Shown piece by piece: positions 28,427-43,432 of a DNA stretch of 64,000 nt. Position 1 is the first letter of the stretch. Each line of letters opens with the position of its first letter. The notes beneath the pieces are model-generated. The model was given only the letters and a program-made list of their open reading frames with translations, had not been told where the DNA came from and searched no databases. This DNA comes from Spirodela intermedia (Eukaryota > Streptophyta > Magnoliopsida > Alismatales > Araceae). The translations under genes were made by a program, and so were the position numbers. The DNA lies in assembly GCA_902729315.2 (NCBI GenBank), contig LR746268.1:6555501-6619500 (forward strand), given 5' to 3'.

Positions 28427-28865
28427 ATTCCTTCACTGCGCCGGTTGATCCTGCAACGGGGTGATGCCTGCCGTCGGTTCCCTTCCGGGATACTTTAGGC
28501 AGAATATGGTGATTATTCTTTGCCCAACGAAAGAGAAAGAAGGCCCCCCTTCACCCTTCTACCCATTTGTAATTTATCGCCGGGAATGTGGAAATGGGCA
28601 GGCCCTCCTCTGTAACATATACCGGATCGAACCTCCAGGCGTTGTACCTACGGATCGCTTTCTTCTTCATGAAGTACGATTTCGGCTCAGAGAACAGGGG
28701 GGATGGATTTTCTAGCAGCTCCTAGCCAATTCGGGAATCAACATGTCCGAAAAGTCAGTAACAGGAGGGAACAAGTCCTCTTCCGTCCGTCTTTCTCCAA
28801 CCAGACGATCCACACCAGAGGGGAAGAAGGTGAAGGGGTTCATGGTGGCGAGCTTGAGATCAATT
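28427..28865. other. Convergent 3' region between AUG5 and GDSL genes
   Basis: The two genes end tail to tail with about 440 bp between stop codons. There is no gene here. A direct repeat (GGTTCATGGTGGCGAGCT) occurs at about 28838 and again at about 28875, overlapping the GDSL C-terminal codons. Confidence 0.6.
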
Positions 28866-30682
28866 CTAACGGAGGTTCATGGTGGCGAGCTGCCGCACAT
28901 TGTTGGGGTACACCTCGTCGGGCCCGCCGAAGAAGGCCTTCCGCCCGAGAATGACGTTCACAGCGGAGGTCGGGTGAAAGGCATCCCAGAAGACGTACTG
29001 ATCCCTGTTCCTGCACGGCGTCTGGAAGGGGAGGCATGTGATCTGGCCTCTGTTCCTCCCGATGCCGCAGCAGCCCCTGTCGATCACGCTAAACCCTAGA
29101 AAAACCCGCAGAGATCTCCATGAGGTCGGTTCGAGGAAGAAGAAGGTACCCGAGCGAGAGAGAGAGAGCGTACCGTAGGAGAGAGGGTCGGTGAGGATGC
29201 CCCTGAAGAGGTGGAAAACGTCAATGAGGACGAACCTGGCCCCCGGCAGGTTGGCGTTGAGGCCGTCCACCATCCCCCTCACGCGTGTGTTGAAGGGGAT
29301 GACGAGCTCGTCCACGTCCTCGTTGCACCGGCTGAACGGGTTCTGCGCGAGGATGCTCGGGATGCAGGCCAACGAGCCGACGCTGGTCAGCACGAAGCGG
29401 CGTGCGCCGAGGTTGTACAGCCGCTGCCGCGGGAGATCGTCAGCAGAGTAACGCAGCAGGTACCGGAGAGGGTGGGGAGGAGGAGAAGCTTACGGTGAGC
29501 TGCCTGTTGAACTGCTGGACGAGGAGATCGGCGTACTGGTCGCCGTTGTACTGGAGGCGGGTTGGGTAATTGGGCAGAAGGTAGTTGTTCAGGTAGTCGT
29601 TGCTGCCCATGCCCACGAAGAAGATGCAGCGGCCGATGGAGCTGGTGGCCTCCGCCGCCCCCAGCCGGGAGGTGATCTGGTCAAGCGTGCTCTCGAAGTT
29701 GCTGATCTGCTGGTTAAAGGGTATGCGCCCAACCTGCACGGAGGAAGAAGAAAGAGAAAGAAGATCTGAGAGGAGGAGCCAAGCAGCGGCTGCGGCGGTG
29801 GCGACGATCTTCTTATATTCAGGAGGTCGTTTACTCACGAAGTTTTGGCCGGTGATGTCGAGGATCCCCGCAGCTGCGGAAGCGTAGTTGAGGCCATGGA
29901 GGACGTCGTCAGTGGAAGTTGCCTGAGAGTGGGCCGGTATCAGCGGCAGACCCAGCAGCTCGGCTGCCGATCGAAAACCATCAGCATGGTCAGCATAGCT
30001 TATCATATGTCAACAGCGACCATGTCAAGACCATAGATTTTCGTTTCCGTGTCGTAGCAGGTGCAGTACATTAAATCCAAGCTCATGGTGGCGTAAATGC
30101 TGTGTGAAAGAAGGTGACGAAGATGCGGACGGGTGGGGGGAAGACGACGAGGGCGAAGTCGAGGTCAAAGATACTGTGGCTGGAAAGTAAGACAGGGACT
30201 TGGATAATTAAATGCAGCCGACTACCTTTGCAGAATATTTATCGTCGTGGGGTGTTACTATAGATTGCGTTCGAATGCTACTGAGAAAGATACGTGAGTC
30301 TCCACAGCCGGAGGAACGGACGATAAATAATTTGAGGCGAACAGAACAGCGACAGGGGGGATAACAGTTAGGGTTCCAGCACTTGCCACCGAATCACCAC
30401 CGAGCTCCGGAGATCAAGTGGGGGAGGGGAGACGATGGTACCTATTTCGTCGACGACTGTGTAGCCGTTGGAGAACCTTCCGGTGGGTCCGCCGGCGAAG
30501 TCGATGCCGTAGGGGTAGTAGTTGGCCTTGGCGAAGGAGGCCAGATTGTTGTTGTTCCCGTTGTCGATGAGCGAGTCGCCGAAGATGAACATCGCCGGCA
30601 CCAGCTGTCCCCTGGCGGCGGAGCCCCTCAGCAGCAGCAGCATCAATAGCCATGGCAGCGGTGAGGAGCTGCGGGGGGCCAT
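28866..30682 (-). CDS. GDSL esterase/lipase (SGNH hydrolase)
   Basis: A five-exon gene with minus-strand exons 30442-30682, 29839-29963, 29494-29733, 29174-29423 and 28866-29095; 361 aa, the usual length. It is a secreted plant GDSL-type serine esterase acting on acyl esters, with substrate unknown. The ATG at 30682 precedes a signal peptide ([18 protein letters not shown]). All SGNH blocks are present: block [15 protein letters not shown] with Ser37, block II Gly in [11 protein letters not shown], block III GSND (165-168 region, Asn167) and block V WDAFHP with Asp323 and His326. Other landmarks are [30 protein letters not shown] and the C-terminus [15 protein letters not shown]. The frame is open upstream of the start but has no further ATG. 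The exon number and intron positions are typical of the plant family. Confidence 0.94.
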
Positions 30683-31961
30683 TCCTGCGAGTGGTCGGGG
30701 AGATGAAGACGGAGGAGAAGACGCACCCACAGAGAACGGTGCACCAGCGGTAGCTTCCCCTCAGCAACTGTAGGCAGTGGGGAGTGTAACGAGCTTTATA
30801 AACGGCCGCAGATGGTCGCCAGAGCGGTCATTAATGCGCGCCACTGCACCTCCGCAGGGGGAGTAATGTGTGCAATTCCTGCGCAGTCGATTCTCAGTAT
30901 TACTCAAATGCCCCCATGACCAGAGCCCTCTGCTGTGTGAACGTCATTCATGGCCGCCATTAACTTCGGCAGCTCATCCCTATTAAGAACGCCTTCATCT
31001 GGAGCATACTCAGGAGGACGAAGAAAATCTAAGATCCCGGAGATTTCTTATAAGATTTCTAATTACGTTCGATCTCCAATATCGTGGCTTTAATGCCATG
31101 CAGAGTACGGCTGCCTGTCAAATCTCTTCTTCATAGCCGGGCAGAAGCCGCAGCTTGAGCTATTTGGCGTCCCCAGTGGAGGTCTTAAGTGCACGCGGTT
31201 CTCCTTGGAGTTGCAGTCCTCACCTACTAGGGTTTCAATAAAATGTGGGAGCGGCGGCGGACCAGTCGCCGGTTCTCAGGAGAGAGAATATTCCGGCGAG
31301 CCCCCGCCGACTGGTGGCGGACGATAAGAATGAGCTCCTCTTCGGAGCATAAGGTCGTCGGTCTTCGGCAATCTCTTCCCACCTTCCGCCGCTGGGAGGT
31401 TGGCGTTGACTTCTCAGGTCAACTAAGACTCGAAACGCCGATGAGGCGGCCGGAACCATGCAGGGCTTCTTTCTCCAAGTTCTCTCTCTCTCTCTTTCTT
31501 GCTCTCTCTTCCTTCGCTTTGATGTACTTCTAAATGGGCTATTAATGGGCCATGATGATAAAGGAGTTTGGCCCATTAGTAGCCCAAACAGAAGCGTTAT
31601 CACCGCCCGGTCCAGTTCTTAAATGCTTCCGGCCTACGGCTAGTTACAACAAGTAATCCTTTACAGGAAAAATATTATTTTTTACCCTATAAAATAATTA
31701 AGGTGGATTTCCGATGCTTCTTTCTTAGTTTAAAAATAATCCATTTATGTTTTCCTAAAAATAAAAAAATCGTTTGTGAGATTTTTCAATTTTTCCTTAG
31801 AAAATTGGTACCGAATAATAATTACCCGTGAAACTTTTTATTTATAGTTTTACTTATTTATAATATCTGTAATAATTCTAAATAGTAGTAGCGTATAGGT
31901 GGAGCAGGCAGACGGTACCCCCAAGTAACGCCGTTGGAGAGCTGCCGGTGGGGCGATCGGC
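30683..31961. other. Divergent intergenic region, GDSL / SDH6-like
   Basis: This holds the GDSL promoter side (GC-rich to about 30900), then mixed sequence, then an AT-rich tract (31660-31890) before the SDH6-like start. A moderately GC-rich stretch at 31235-31600 is open on both strands but matches no family recognised here and has no consistent exon structure. Confidence 0.45.
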
Positions 31962-34900
31962 ATGGCGGAGGGAGTGGCGGATCGCGTGAAGGAGCACTTT
32001 GAGGAGGTGAAAGAGAACTGGCGGCGGAATCTCGCTTGTCTGGACTACTTCAAGAAGGTTTTAGGGCGTGATGATCCTCTTCCCGCCTGGACCGACGCCG
32101 ACATCGAGGAGTTCATTGCCTCCGATCCCGTCTATGGCCCCCAGGTCACTCTCCTTCATCTTGGCCCGTCGATTCCTTACACCACGTGCCGCACTATGAT
32201 CCGTTTTTTCGACTGTTACATTTGTCACTTATTATCTCGGCAAAGGTCATGCTGTGTGTTTGAATTGGGTCTGCACGCCGTGTGATGTTTGCAAAAATGT
32301 TTTGCCTGTCTAGCTGATATTTTGCTTACCATCACGGCAAGGATCAGGGGGCGACTCTGCCAACTTTCCCCTTTTTATTTTGATGGATGGATTTCCAGAC
32401 TGTGCATGCATGGTGCTCGCAAAATGCCTACGCCGTGGAAAAAGGCGAAAGAAGCAGCGAACATCCTATCCTCGTTGCCAATATCAGCCTACGGGAATAG
32501 AATTCACGCTGTCACTGACAAATGATTTTTATTTTTCACTCATTCTTCTTACAAAAGTTGTTCGGAGATTTTACTGGTACTGGCAATGTTACGTCGATAA
32601 GTTTCGAGAAACGGTAAAACTGAATTTGGATGCTCTCAACGTGTCAAGAGAAGGTGTTGATATGATGATGAAATTGGTACGCACCCTGGCATTCTACCAA
32701 GATGTATGTCTGATGATGATGACATTGTTGTATTTTACTCACAATAAAGTATATGCTTATTGCCAGGCATAAGGAAACCATATAGAGTCAGTTCTACCTC
32801 CATTCTTACCGTTGTTGTATTTTAAAAATTCTTTAGGTAGCGTTTGTGCTCCTACCAACATTTCTTCCTTGAAAAAATATATTTCATTCTCAGTTCTGAC
32901 TAAAATCCACTCGGTCTTTGAATACGAATCCATATACTTACCTAGATGAGCATAGCGCAATCCTATCTCCAGGATGAATCTTTTAGCTGCCATCTCATGA
33001 TTGTTGGTTTTAAAGTGATAAGTCTGCATTTTCTTTTTGAGTCGTTGTGTCATTTTTGGTTCGCATGGCCAGGTTGTTTTTGAATAAATGATAATCTGGT
33101 TATGTCAGACATATAGAGAGCCATTCTGTGCAAGCAATCTTTCAAACAATTGGTACTGCATAGCCATTTGGTGGAATGAATATGACAGGGTTGGGAAATA
33201 GCTCGAGAAGTTGATTGTGAACAGGAGGTTCAGAGTTGGAAAAGAAAACAGACCTTTGAAACATTTGAAAATTTTCTGTAGTAAGATGCTTAAACATCGT
33301 GTTTCTTGTGGATATAATCAGTCTAAGCATCCCTGATGACCAATGTTTCTTTTCTTGCCTTTTGTTAATCTTTGGCTATGTATTCAATGTTAAATCCCAT
33401 GGTTAGTGATCATAGAGTATGGCTATGGTTTAAGTTATTGCCCATTCAACATTATTTTTCCTCTCAACGTAAGAATCAAACCATTACTTCATTGAAATAT
33501 TTGGTCGATAGGCAATGATGATTAAACTGTGCCAACTTTTCTGGTTGCGTGGACAATGCAAGAAAATAAAGTGTGGCCGGGTTGGAGTGTAATCGGACTC
33601 TAGGTAGTCTAAACATTGTATAATTATTTGAGTTATGGAGAATAATCTATAACATAGGCTTGAGTTGATATGCCAGCGGTCTGATCGGATATGCACAGTG
33701 GATCTCATTAGAGCATAGTAAATGCTTGCGGAAAACCCAGATACATACATACATACGTCTATATGTACGTATGTATGTATATACGTATGATATGTGTATA
33801 TTTTGCGTCTTTTTCAAACAATCTTTTCCCTTTCGTTTTCCTTGATACTGTGTGATTATCAGCCATCAGTTATTTCTTTCAAGTCAGATGGAATCAGGAC
33901 TTCTTTTTGGGGAAGATTACCATGACTGGTTTGTCTTTGAATTTGACTAATACCCAAGGTTGATATCCATACCATCCTAGAAATATCGGGCTTCTAGCTT
34001 AGTTTATATCACATTGGTGTTATAGTGAACACTCGTGTGTACTCTTTTCGAGCTTATTTATTTCTGATCCTTTATAAATTGAACAGGTTTGGTCAATATT
34101 CATATTTTTATACACTTTTTGATTTGGTGTATACAAGTTTGGTATCCACTTTTTTATTTGGTGATATATACATTTCCTAGACGCAAGTATTAAATATCAG
34201 CTTAAATTTTATCACCATTAAGAGTCAGTGGATATATTTACCTGCTCTGTTTACTTTGCTAATGCTCAAGTTGTAAAGACTGAAAAGTCTTTCCCTTTAT
34301 GTCATCATCCATTGATGAAACTTCTACAGAATTATTCCCACTGTGATTATTTCTTTCTGCCAAGGGTACACGGTTCCTTATGGCTTGCCATTTTCATGTT
34401 ATTTCCTCTTAAAATATTTTTACGTGTACTTTGAACCCAATATCTCTATTGTTTCTAATTTCTCGTAAGAGAGATCTAAAATCAAGGGTTCATTTATGCT
34501 TATTCTTTTTTCCCCTCTCACTTTTGGTAACCTTTTTTTCTCTGGTATAGTGTTTGTTCTCTGGGTCTGGTGACATGGATGTGGAAATGTGTTCGTTTTG
34601 CAGTTAAAAACTACAATGAAATCAAAGAAGTTTGGGGCTGTTGGGGCACTTCTTGGGGCTGCACATTTATCAGGAGTTGCCTTGAAATATTCAAAGAGCC
34701 CACATGGTATTATTCAGTCTGCTTTCTCATCTTGCCCACAAGAAACGTAATTACTTATGCAGGATTGGATGTACCTTTTGCTTCTGAAACTTTTTGAAGC
34801 ATTAAAGGCTAAAATTGATACCATGTAGACATTTTGCTGGTACTCGCTTCTTCAGGAGTTATACTTGTGTGGATAATGTTTAAAAACAAATTACGAGTGA

Positions 34901-37294
34901 AACCAAACGATTTTTCATTAACCCTAAATGAGTGAGGTTTAATAAGTTTTGCATCAGATGGCGATGATAAACTCGCTAGGTTTTGTATTTCTGACAAATA
35001 CGCTTCTATGTCTTAAGTAGCTCTTGTAGGTATGAATTCTTTTAAAGATGAAACTTCCTGAACGATTCTTATTTAAACATTCGTACCGCAAGCTGATGAC
35101 ACACGAGGTGCTATTTTGATGTTGACCATCAAATGCAGAAACTACAAACCAAAACTGTTGCGGTCCTGTTTACAGGAATGTTTTCTATGTCAGTTCCACA
35201 CAACATCACTGACTTGTTCACTCATTGAGAAATCTTTTCTTTCACAAGGATTGGTTATACGCTGTTATTTACACAGGCACTAACTTCCCAGTTATGTATT
35301 ACCTATGATTTCATGCCAGATTGACATGAAGTCAGCATTGAACTCCCTATTATCTGATTATTTGGTGTTTAGAGCTCCAATTCTCTCTTTTCGTCTCCGC
35401 TACTTTGGCTGCTGTGCTGGTATGTCATTGCCAGCATTTTGGTCACGTGCCTTGAAGTCAGTTTTCTCCAAATAGGTTTTTCATTAAAAATGTTAGTACA
35501 TCCACTACCTGATAGTTCTAACTGATTCTCAGTTTTAATATTTTGAACCTGGTGAGCCTTCTCCTTTCCAACCACAATGTTCACAATCTGTTGGTCAGTT
35601 AGAGACCTGTAAATTTTTTGATCAGTGATGTTGCATAATGTTGCGACAGGATCAACTTGTTGATCTATTCTCTCCCTGTAAACGAAGAAAACAGACTCGG
35701 TCCAAACCAGGTCTATTTGCTTCCCACATCCAGTTATTTTCATCAAAGAAAGGTGTAGTTTCAAAAAATGTGTTATATTTGTCCCGACCTTTTCCTATTC
35801 TCTACGTCATAAGTGATTCTTTTGAATTTGACTTTTCTTCTATCTGCATTGCACTTGTGCTAGGTAACTTCATTGGTTCTGCCTTATATTTTCTGGTGTG
35901 TTCTTTTCTGACCATTGGATTCGGATCTGGGGACTACTGTGACGTTAATCAGTATTTATTTCTTATAGAAATCTCTCAATATCATCGTTATGTTGATTTG
36001 GAACTACCAAAATGTAGTGTCCAGACAAGTAGGACGCAGAATTCTGAATATTCCTGGTTCTTTAAAAACATGGCTACCAAACACGGATTACGTTAATACA
36101 TATACGATGGAATTCTGAATATGAATGTTCTGTTCCAGACGAAAACTTTTGGTAAGATGGGATTCTTAAATTTATCTTGTCTCTTTTTATTTTTTAAAAC
36201 TTGGTAGTGACATTTTTCAATTCGTGATGCGTTCACTAAAATTATTTTGATGTCGGCCAATATGATTCTTGTGATTGTGATAAGAACCTAGATCAAAGAA
36301 CTACGAATAATTCGTATTAGATGAAAGAAACAATCTCTAGAACAGAAATACCAAAGATAAAACACAGTAAAAGAACCCAGAACTGATAGAGAGTCGCATA
36401 CAACCCTAGAACCCAGAATAGATGGAGGGTCGCATACAACCCTCCAACCCTTTCTTTTAGCTGCGCGAGATACTAACTCCGATTTCTCCTTCCTCTCCTT
36501 CCTGATCCGCCCCTCTTTATATCCTCTCCTTTCCCTCTCTTATTTAGGCAGTTAGTCTCCTGTGATAACTGCTCTTGCCATAACCGCTCGTTGTCATAAC
36601 TGCTCCTTGTCATATTGCTCCTTGCCGTAACAGTGACTTCTTAACAATGCTAACCGTTATTGACTTATTAGGTTTTGGGCCTTCTTCCTTCTAGAATATG
36701 TGCGTGGAGCTTTATCAGATTGCTTTGGTATCTTGTTAATGTTGTTGTTACTCCCTTCAAGCTAGAACTTCCCTATACCCACTTAACAGGCCCTTTTCTG
36801 AGCTATGGAAACCTGATGTGCATTTCCAAATAAGTTTGTCGTGTGATTTCATGACCTCTTCAGACTGTTCTGGACTTCCTCCCCAATCCTGGTACTTTAA
36901 TCAATAAAATTGATTATTACTGATTGGATGAGTCGAATCTCTACAACGAAATTTTACTTGTGATGGATCCAAGTGTGATGGATATTTCACTAAAATTGAT
37001 TATTATTTGATTTGATGAGTCATAATCTCTACAACGAAATTTTACTTGTGATGGATCCAAGTGCGATGGATATTTTACCCCCCCACCCCCGATAAAACTC
37101 TGAAGATTAATATCACATTGATCGGCCAAACGCCAGGTGTTGTCTTGGCTGGTGCATTTGGGGCAGCCTGTGGCCTGAATTTTGGAATGGAAGTTGCTAA
37201 TCACTGGTACCAGCTGTACAAGATCAAGCCTGGAGATGCTCATCTCAGGTTTCTCTACTGGTGGGAGGACAAAACTGTACACAGGGAGCTCTAG
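31962..37294 (+). CDS. SDH6: SDH6-like mitochondrial complex II subunit
   Basis: A three-exon gene with exons 31962-32144, 34604-34706 and 37137-37294; 147 aa, close to plant SDH6 (about 150 aa). SDH6 is a plant-specific accessory subunit of succinate dehydrogenase in the inner mitochondrial membrane. Conserved features are PLPAWTDADIEEFIASDPVYGP, then LKTTMKSKKFG, a small-residue-rich putative membrane segment (AVGALLGAAHLSGVAL), KYSKSPHG, a second one (VVLAGAFGAACGLNFG) and MEVANHWYQLYK...WWEDKT. Both introns are about 2.4 kb, long for the rest of this gene-dense half, and carry repeats. The family call comes from recalled resemblance, so it is less certain than the splice model, which keeps frame at both junctions. 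Confidence 0.75.
33741..33800. repeat. ATAC/GTAT inverted microsatellite
   Basis: An (ATAC)n run is followed closely by a (GTAT)n run within intron 1 of the SDH6-like gene, so the two arms can pair as a hairpin. Confidence 0.85.
36290..36680. repeat. Possible TE-derived segment in SDH6 intron 2
   Basis: Within intron 2 a segment has short internal duplications: AGGGTCGCATACAACCCT-like words occur twice at about 36390-36445, and 'CATAACTGCTCCTTG'-like words repeat at about 36560-36635. The composition resembles LTR sequence of plant retroelements, but no ends or target duplication were found. Confidence 0.35.
36906..37078. repeat. Tandem duplication, about 86-bp unit
   Basis: Two adjacent copies (36906-36991 and 36992-37078) begin AAAATTGATTATTA and share CTCTACAACGAAATTTTACT and ATGGATCCAAGTG. 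They lie just upstream of the last-exon acceptor of the SDH6-like gene, next to a C-rich tract. Confidence 0.9.
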
Positions 37295-38059
37295 GTAAGT
37301 GATTTCCATCATATGCTATAATTATATGGTGCCATAATTCACATACGTTTGTTGAATTTCGTATGAACCCAATTTAGGCAAATAGTTTCTGAAATTGAGC
37401 TGTGCTGACCTTAGTTTTCATTTTCTTCCTTTCTTTCTGATATTTTCTAAATGGTTTCCTCCATCAGTCTTGATTTGCCGGGATTCATGTGTCGTTTAAT
37501 CTCGCGGGCAATTTACCAAAGTTCTCTTCTTAATCTTCTTACATGGTGCCATAATTCACATACCATCGATTTGCTGCTGTAATGGCTTTCTGATGTCTCA
37601 CTTCCAATCAAATTATCTATCTCCGTTATTTCTTCCCTTGTTCTAACATAATCCATTAAAATGTTTTTATCTGCCTCGTGTGACAGATAATCAGGAGGAC
37701 TCGTTCGTTGTCAAGGTCAGCCCACCATTCAATGGCCCCGCTTCGCTTTCTGCATTTCTGGTTGCGTGCTGACCGAAATAGTACATTCGAGCTCCTCTTC
37801 AATAAGTCAACTTGATGTTACCCTAAATAATATAGCGTGCGAGTTCAACTCTCTGGGTGCACCTGTTGGCGTATCTTCTCCTTTCCGTGAGAATTTTCTT
37901 GGTCAAAGGACAAGGTTGTGCTCTTGTTGATGTGACATCCCCAGATCTGCGGAGGAATTCCGAATCTTTGAGATGGCATGGTCATATTGAAATCGGCTTG
38001 GCGTCCTCCAAGGAATGATTTTATGCCCATCAATCCTCGACGAGGGCTTCTCGCTTCTT
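37295..38059. other. Convergent region between SDH6-like gene and OPR array
   Basis: No gene is recognised. It is the 3' side of the SDH6-like gene and the 3' flank of the first OPR copy; a similar OPR 3'-flank sequence recurs at about 43160-43340 (words GCTTTCTGCAT, ACGTTACC and GTGCGAGTTCAA). Confidence 0.5.
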
Positions 38060-39567
<1,508 letters not shown>

Positions 39568-39964
39568 CCCATCTGTAATTCCTTTCCCCCGCCCCCCGCC
39601 CCGGGCTGTCCCGAAGCCGGCGAGTTGAAGCTGACCTCCGACGGGCTCACTCTTATTGACCCGCCGGGAGAATGGCTCGGTGGCGGAGGCCGTTTTGAAA
39701 TTGAATGCAGGGAGTCAGACTCTTTGCCTTTTCGTGTCTTCGTGATGACAGTTGACCATGCACCGTAGGTTAAGTGAACGTGGGCTACAGCCCTGTCCGA
39801 AGGCTACTCGTCTGTGGCCAAGCAAACGACGCTGTGTTCTCTCCGTCTCTCTCTTGCCTGATCGGGCGTTGTTGGGGTTTGACCCAGATCTTCGGAGAAG
39901 AGGCTGACAACGGAATATTCGTGATCTTTGGTCCAAGAAGAGCAAGCAGACCAAGGCGAAAGCC
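39568..39964. other. Spacer between OPR copies A and B
   Basis: No gene is seen. It includes an OPR 3'-flank segment (about 39830-39960, with TTGGGGTTTGACCCAGATC-like words) that recurs at 43330 and at 58685. Confidence 0.5.
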
Positions 39965-40575
39965 CTAGGAATCAAGAAATGGGTAATCGGTGTAACCGTG
40001 GTACGACAGGGAAGGTCGGGAATGTACATGTGCTCCTGTCGTGGTCGTTCAGCGGGGCGTCGAGCAAGAAACGCCGGGGAAGGTCGGGTTTGGCCGGGAA
40101 GAACCAGGTCGTACGCGATCAGGTCCGCATAGCTCTCGGCGATGGCTCGGTTGTCGTCGTCCCAGTCGTAGCCACCGGCGGCGATGAACGTCCCGCTGAA
40201 GGCCCACCTCATCGGGAGAACGCCCCGCAGGACCTCGACCTTCTCTCCTGTTCTCTTCGTCCTCGGCTCGATTGTATGGCTGTACAAGATCACATGCTCA
40301 CTCATGGCGTTGGCCAACCCAGATCGAGAACACCTAGTTTAGTGAGATGTGCATCGGAAGTGCCATTACCGTCAAAAGAAGATACCGCACTTGTCATGGG
40401 TTACATTCACAATGGACTTCCAGACCTACCTACACCTGTTCCTTGCTACAACTACCAGGGGAATGAGGGTACCTAAGATCATAGAAGAGCACGCCAAAAT
40501 AATACAGATGGATGATTCTCTAGCTTTCTTCCGCGATCAGAAGCCATCTGATGCTTGTTTTCTCTTAGGCACCCC
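39965..40575 (-). pseudogene. OPR copy B, type I fragment
   Basis: A truncated type I OPR. The last-exon part (39965-40317) reads [36 protein letters not shown]-like sequence, then shifts frame so that the [18 protein letters not shown] region is lost. It joins, with exon 4 and more than half of exon 5 missing, to a decayed exon 3 (about 40330-40480, KPIVN-HDK-IFF region) and to a piece of exon 2 (about 40530-40570, QRTS-GGLLIA region). It ends abruptly where repeat R begins. Confidence 0.85.
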
Positions 40576-41370
40576 TTACCTGTCCGCTTGCAAGTGTGAG
40601 GGGCTGGATATATAAGAGAGAAATACAATGGACTAGATAAGTATTTGTGGAGAGAGAAAGCATGAAAGGAAAATGACTCTCTCGTTTGTAGCTTTTGATC
40701 CTGTAGTTGACTGAAATTCAATTACATGAAGTTCTAAAAAATGGTTTAACATTATTAGCTTGAAGGACATCCCTCTATATCTATTCTTCATCACATTACT
40801 TGTCGATATCTCTATAAGCAATTCATGGCATCTAAATCCACAGATGCTTCCAGTTTATCTATTGTCTAGACATTTCGAGCAATGTTATTTTTTTCCGATT
40901 CATCCTAAGAACCTTGGGAAGATCTTAGAGATGGATTGTTTTAGAACAACGAGCATCGACATTTTCAATTGCATCCTTATCTGATCAATGACATACAAAA
41001 CTAAGAAAGTGGCAACATATTTTCCCAAATGGAAGGCCCTTCGGGAGGAACCGGATGATTGATTGTAGTACTTCCTATTTTTAGGAAAAATGTACATGCG
41101 GAGTTCTCAAACTGTTATCTTCAGTCTGAATATGTGATACATTATTTACTCAAATTTGAACCCATGTATTACTTAATGATCAGATTCTACCCGTTGACAT
41201 TGATTTTTCCCTTGTCACACAAGAAGAACGTCAAAGTCAATTAATTCAATATTCCAACTTCTTCAGCCATTGATACATCAAATGGCGTTCCATTTGATGT
41301 CAATACGAATTAGTTTAGCATTATAGCAACTCTATAAATAATCAAAGTCCTACAGCTTCAGATATTAATA
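40571..41370. repeat. Repeat R, copy R3 (partial)
   Basis: This matches the left part of two longer copies at about 46.0 and 54.3 kb. Shared words include GACATCCCTCTATATCTATTC (here with one mismatch elsewhere), ACATTTTCAATTGCAT and AAAAATGTACATG. It is less decayed and has more C and G than the others. The first ~100 bp after the junction contains a segment inverted relative to the 54.3-kb copy (TTTGTGGAGAGAGAAA region). No coding capacity is seen and the class is unknown. Confidence 0.7.
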
Positions 41371-41560
41371 ATAGGAAGGACAATGACGGCGCATACGTCA
41401 CTACTCTCATCACATCGCACACATCATTTGGACACCAGAAGCCCTATCCAGATAGTTCCGACAGGAAGCCTAGGGTTTAGAGCAGGGAGAAGGAAAGAGA
41501 CAGGACTTGTATGGAACATGGGAGCTTTTATTCGCAGGGTCTGTGGATGTTGTCTGAAAA

Positions 41561-43096
<1,536 letters not shown>

Positions 43097-43432
43097 TTAT
43101 AGCGCGAGCGATTGGGTGGCCTGAGGTCTCGTCGCCATTCGTGGCTAGGAAGTGGTTGGCCGGACGGGGCCCAGCTTCGCTTTCTGCATGTCTGATTGCG
43201 TGGTAAAGGAAATAGTTTATGCGAGATGATCGTCGAGAAATCGACTTAACGTTACCTTAAACAACGTGCGAGTTCAAGTCTCTGGGGGTGCACCTGTCGG
43301 CGCATCTTCTCATTTCCGTAAAAATTTTCTTAAGGTTTGACCCAGATCCTCGGAGAAGAGGCTGACGACGTAATAGCCATGATCCCTCGTCCTATCAGAG
43401 GAATCAGACCAAGATGGAAGGCATAGGAATCA

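Noticed and set aside
43120-43350. Possible separate gene between OPR copies C and D
   Set aside because: It matches the 3' flanks of other OPR copies (37.7-37.9 kb and 58.7 kb) and has no coding signal.
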